DNA from: JBJXHB01 sp046160725
GTDB lineage: Bacteria; Pseudomonadota; Gammaproteobacteria; Burkholderiales; Burkholderiaceae_C
DNA length: 32,589 nt
Assembly (NCBI GenBank): GCA_046160725.1
Contig: JBJXHB010000542.1
Location: 1-32,589, forward strand
Direction: 5' to 3'
Positions 31,158 to 32,589 of this stretch are shown piece after piece; position 1 is the first letter of the stretch, and each line of letters starts with the position of its first letter. The position numbers and the translations under genes were made by a program. The notes below the pieces were generated by a model. That model was not told where the DNA came from and did not search any database. It saw only the letters and a program-made list of their open reading frames with translations.

Positions 31158-31913
31158 TCAGCCGCCGCGCACGTCGGTGACGGGCTCGGCCCCGAAGTCG
31201 GCGCGTTCCAGCCGCCGCATCAGCTTGGCCGCGGCACCGTCCGGGGTGTCGAGCTGCCCCTGGGCATGGAAGCCGGCGAAGGTCGCCTGCTCCGGAAAAC
31301 GCGCGGCGTCGGCGCCACGCAGTTGTTGTTGCATGTCGGTGTCGATGATGCCCGGCGCCACCGACTCGATGCGGCAGCCGTTGGCCTCGCCGGCCTGCTC
31401 CAGCGCCACTGCGCGGCTGAAGTGATCCATGCCGGCCTTGACGGCGCAGTAGGCGGCGCTGCCCGCCATGGCACGGCGCCCGAGCCCGGACGAGATGTTC
31501 AACACCTGGCGTCGGCCCGGCCATGTGCGCGTGCCGTCGATGAAGGCGGCCGTCAGCAGCAGCGGCGCCTCCAGTCCGACCCGCGCTGCGGTGGTCAGCT
31601 CGGCGATGGCGCTGCGGTCCAGCGGACCCGGCGTGCTCAGGAAGGCCGCGTTGTTGACAAGGATGGCCCGGTCGAACCTGTTGCCATCCTGGGCCGCCAG
31701 CCAGGCACGCAGGCGCTGTGCAACGGCCGGCGCATCGGCCAGATCCAGCGGCCATTGCTCCAGCGAGGCCCCGGCCTGTGCCGCCCGCGCACCGAGGTCG
31801 GCCTCGCGCCGGGCAATGCCCAACAGGCAGTTGCCCGGGGCGACCAGGCGCTGCAGCAGGGCGCGGCCGAGGCCGCGGGAGGATCCGGTGACGATGGCAA
31901 GTGTGTGCGACAT
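31158..31913 (-). CDS. Short-chain dehydrogenase (sepiapterin/benzil reductase-like)
   Basis: 251 residues with a complete SDR active site: TGSSRGLGRAL (9-19), LVNNAA, NISSGLG and AYCAVKAG (Tyr and Lys four apart), then VAPGIIDTDM. The spacing resembles YueD-type benzil reductases and sepiapterin reductases. It is probably NADPH-dependent, judged from the short Arg-rich segment IARREADL after the second strand. The natural substrate is unknown. It lies 45 bp downstream of rluA and 21 bp before the diguanylate cyclase, all on the minus strand. Confidence 0.88.
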   Translation of the reverse strand: MSHTLAIVTGSSRGLGRALLQRLVAPGNCLLGIARREADLGARAAQAGASLEQWPLDLADAPAVAQRLRAWLAAQDGNRFDRAILVNNAAFLSTPGPLDRSAIAELTTAARVGLEAPLLLTAAFIDGTRTWPGRRQVLNISSGLGRRAMAGSAAYCAVKAGMDHFSRAVALEQAGEANGCRIESVAPGIIDTDMQQQLRGADAARFPEQATFAGFHAQGQLDTPDGAAAKLMRRLERADFGAEPVTDVRGG

Positions 31914-31958
31914 GCCCGCCAGTATCGCAAGTGGCGGCCGCGGCCGGCGGCCTGTCGC

Positions 31959-32589
31959 TCAGAACGGGGGGCTGTCCCGGAACTCCATCTGCAGGCCGGA
32001 GTTGGGATGTACCAAGGCCAGCGCGCAGGCATGCAGCAGCAGGCGTGGCGCGGCGACCTCGGGCGGGCCGTAGAGCGCATCGCCCAGGATCGGATGGCCG
32101 ATCGCGGCCAGGTGCAGCCGCAGCTGGTGCGTGCGGCCGGTCAGCGGTATCAGCTCCACCAGCGTGCGGTCGGGCTCGCGGCGCAGCACTCGCCAGATGG
32201 TGTGCGACGCGCGGCCGGCCGTGGTGTCGACGCGCCGCCGGGGACGATCGGCCCAGTCTGCGCCGATGGGCAACCGGATCTCGCCGTCGTCAGTCAGCGG
32301 ACGGCCCGACACCCAGGCGACATAGCGCTTGTCCACCTGGCGCCGCTCGAAGGCGGCCGACAGTCGGCGCTGCACGTCGGTGCCGCGGGCCAGCAGCATC
32401 AGGCCGGACGTGGCCTGGTCCAGCCGATGCACGATGGTCGCGTCCGGGTACTGCGCCTGCACCCGCGCACTGAGGCAGTCGGCCTTGTCGGGGCCTCGGC
32501 CCGGCACCGACAGCAGGCCGGCTGGCTTGGTCACCACCAGCAGCTGCGCGTCGACATGGATCAGGGTCCAGGTTTCATTGGCCCCGGCT
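31959..32589 (-). CDS. rluA: RluA, rRNA/tRNA pseudouridine synthase (5' end outside the window)
   Basis: The window holds about 209 codons; the start lies beyond 32589. RluA isomerises U746 of 23S rRNA and U32 of some tRNAs. The sequence follows E. coli RluA closely as I recall it: VVTKPAGLLSVPGRG, the catalytic HRLDQATSG (Asp in RLD), the distinctive DWADRPRRRV, LTGRTHQLRLHLAAIGHPILGD and APRLLLHA. The length of the family (about 219) implies only a few codons are missing. It leads the minus-strand set, but a 45-bp gap separates it from the SDR. Confidence 0.9.
   Translation of the reverse strand, partial: AGANETWTLIHVDAQLLVVTKPAGLLSVPGRGPDKADCLSARVQAQYPDATIVHRLDQATSGLMLLARGTDVQRRLSAAFERRQVDKRYVAWVSGRPLTDDGEIRLPIGADWADRPRRRVDTTAGRASHTIWRVLRREPDRTLVELIPLTGRTHQLRLHLAAIGHPILGDALYGPPEVAAPRLLLHACALALVHPNSGLQMEFRDSPPF

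Overview
The window reads as chromosome of a high-GC betaproteobacterium, most likely Burkholderiales (Rubrivivax/Leptothrix/Comamonadaceae-like). This is judged from protein family content and very high third-position GC; I could not run a search. It is densely coded on both strands. I see no tRNA, rRNA, CRISPR array or insertion sequence.

Layout. Positions 1-3715 (minus): a GspE/PulE-type ATPase with four MshEN-like repeats, a DUF2189 membrane protein and the start of a PAS protein. 3913-7472 (minus): a secreted two-repeat protein of unknown function and a complete TRAP transporter (DctP, DctQ, DctM). 7634-9011 (plus): an Asp/Glu racemase-family protein and pyroglutamyl-peptidase I. 9035-13399: ThrH, an EthA-like Baeyer-Villiger monooxygenase, two secreted proteins in a lower-GC stretch, a 46-aa basic protein and a PPOX flavoprotein ending in a 12-bp minisatellite. 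13514-19051 (minus): a tightly spaced run of hotdog thioesterase, S1C protease, PxpB, PxpC, PxpA and amidohydrolase. 19124-20050: an ornithine cyclodeaminase-family protein.

20088-23083 is a self-contained divergon. An unknown 380-aa protein faces a WYL regulator across two near-identical inverted-repeat operators in opposite orientation. Just downstream of the regulator lies a MESH1-type HD hydrolase whose N-terminus carries a peptide resembling the start of contractile tail sheath proteins. This fusion is the most unusual item in the window. 23127-31913 is a long minus-strand series: SbtA-like permease, ExoD, methyltransferase, a BKACE-family protein lacking the usual metal ligands, acyl-CoA dehydrogenase, PECR-like SDR, enoyl-CoA hydratase-family protein, PAS-GGDEF cyclase and a second SDR. 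Several of these pairs share 4-bp stop/start overlaps. The window ends inside rluA.

Themes. Pyroglutamate (5-oxoproline) recurs: Pcp can release it from peptides, PxpABC hydrolyses it to glutamate, and the TRAP system beside pcp could import it (inference). The acyl-CoA genes look like part of a branched-chain or isoprenoid acyl-CoA catabolic set (inference).
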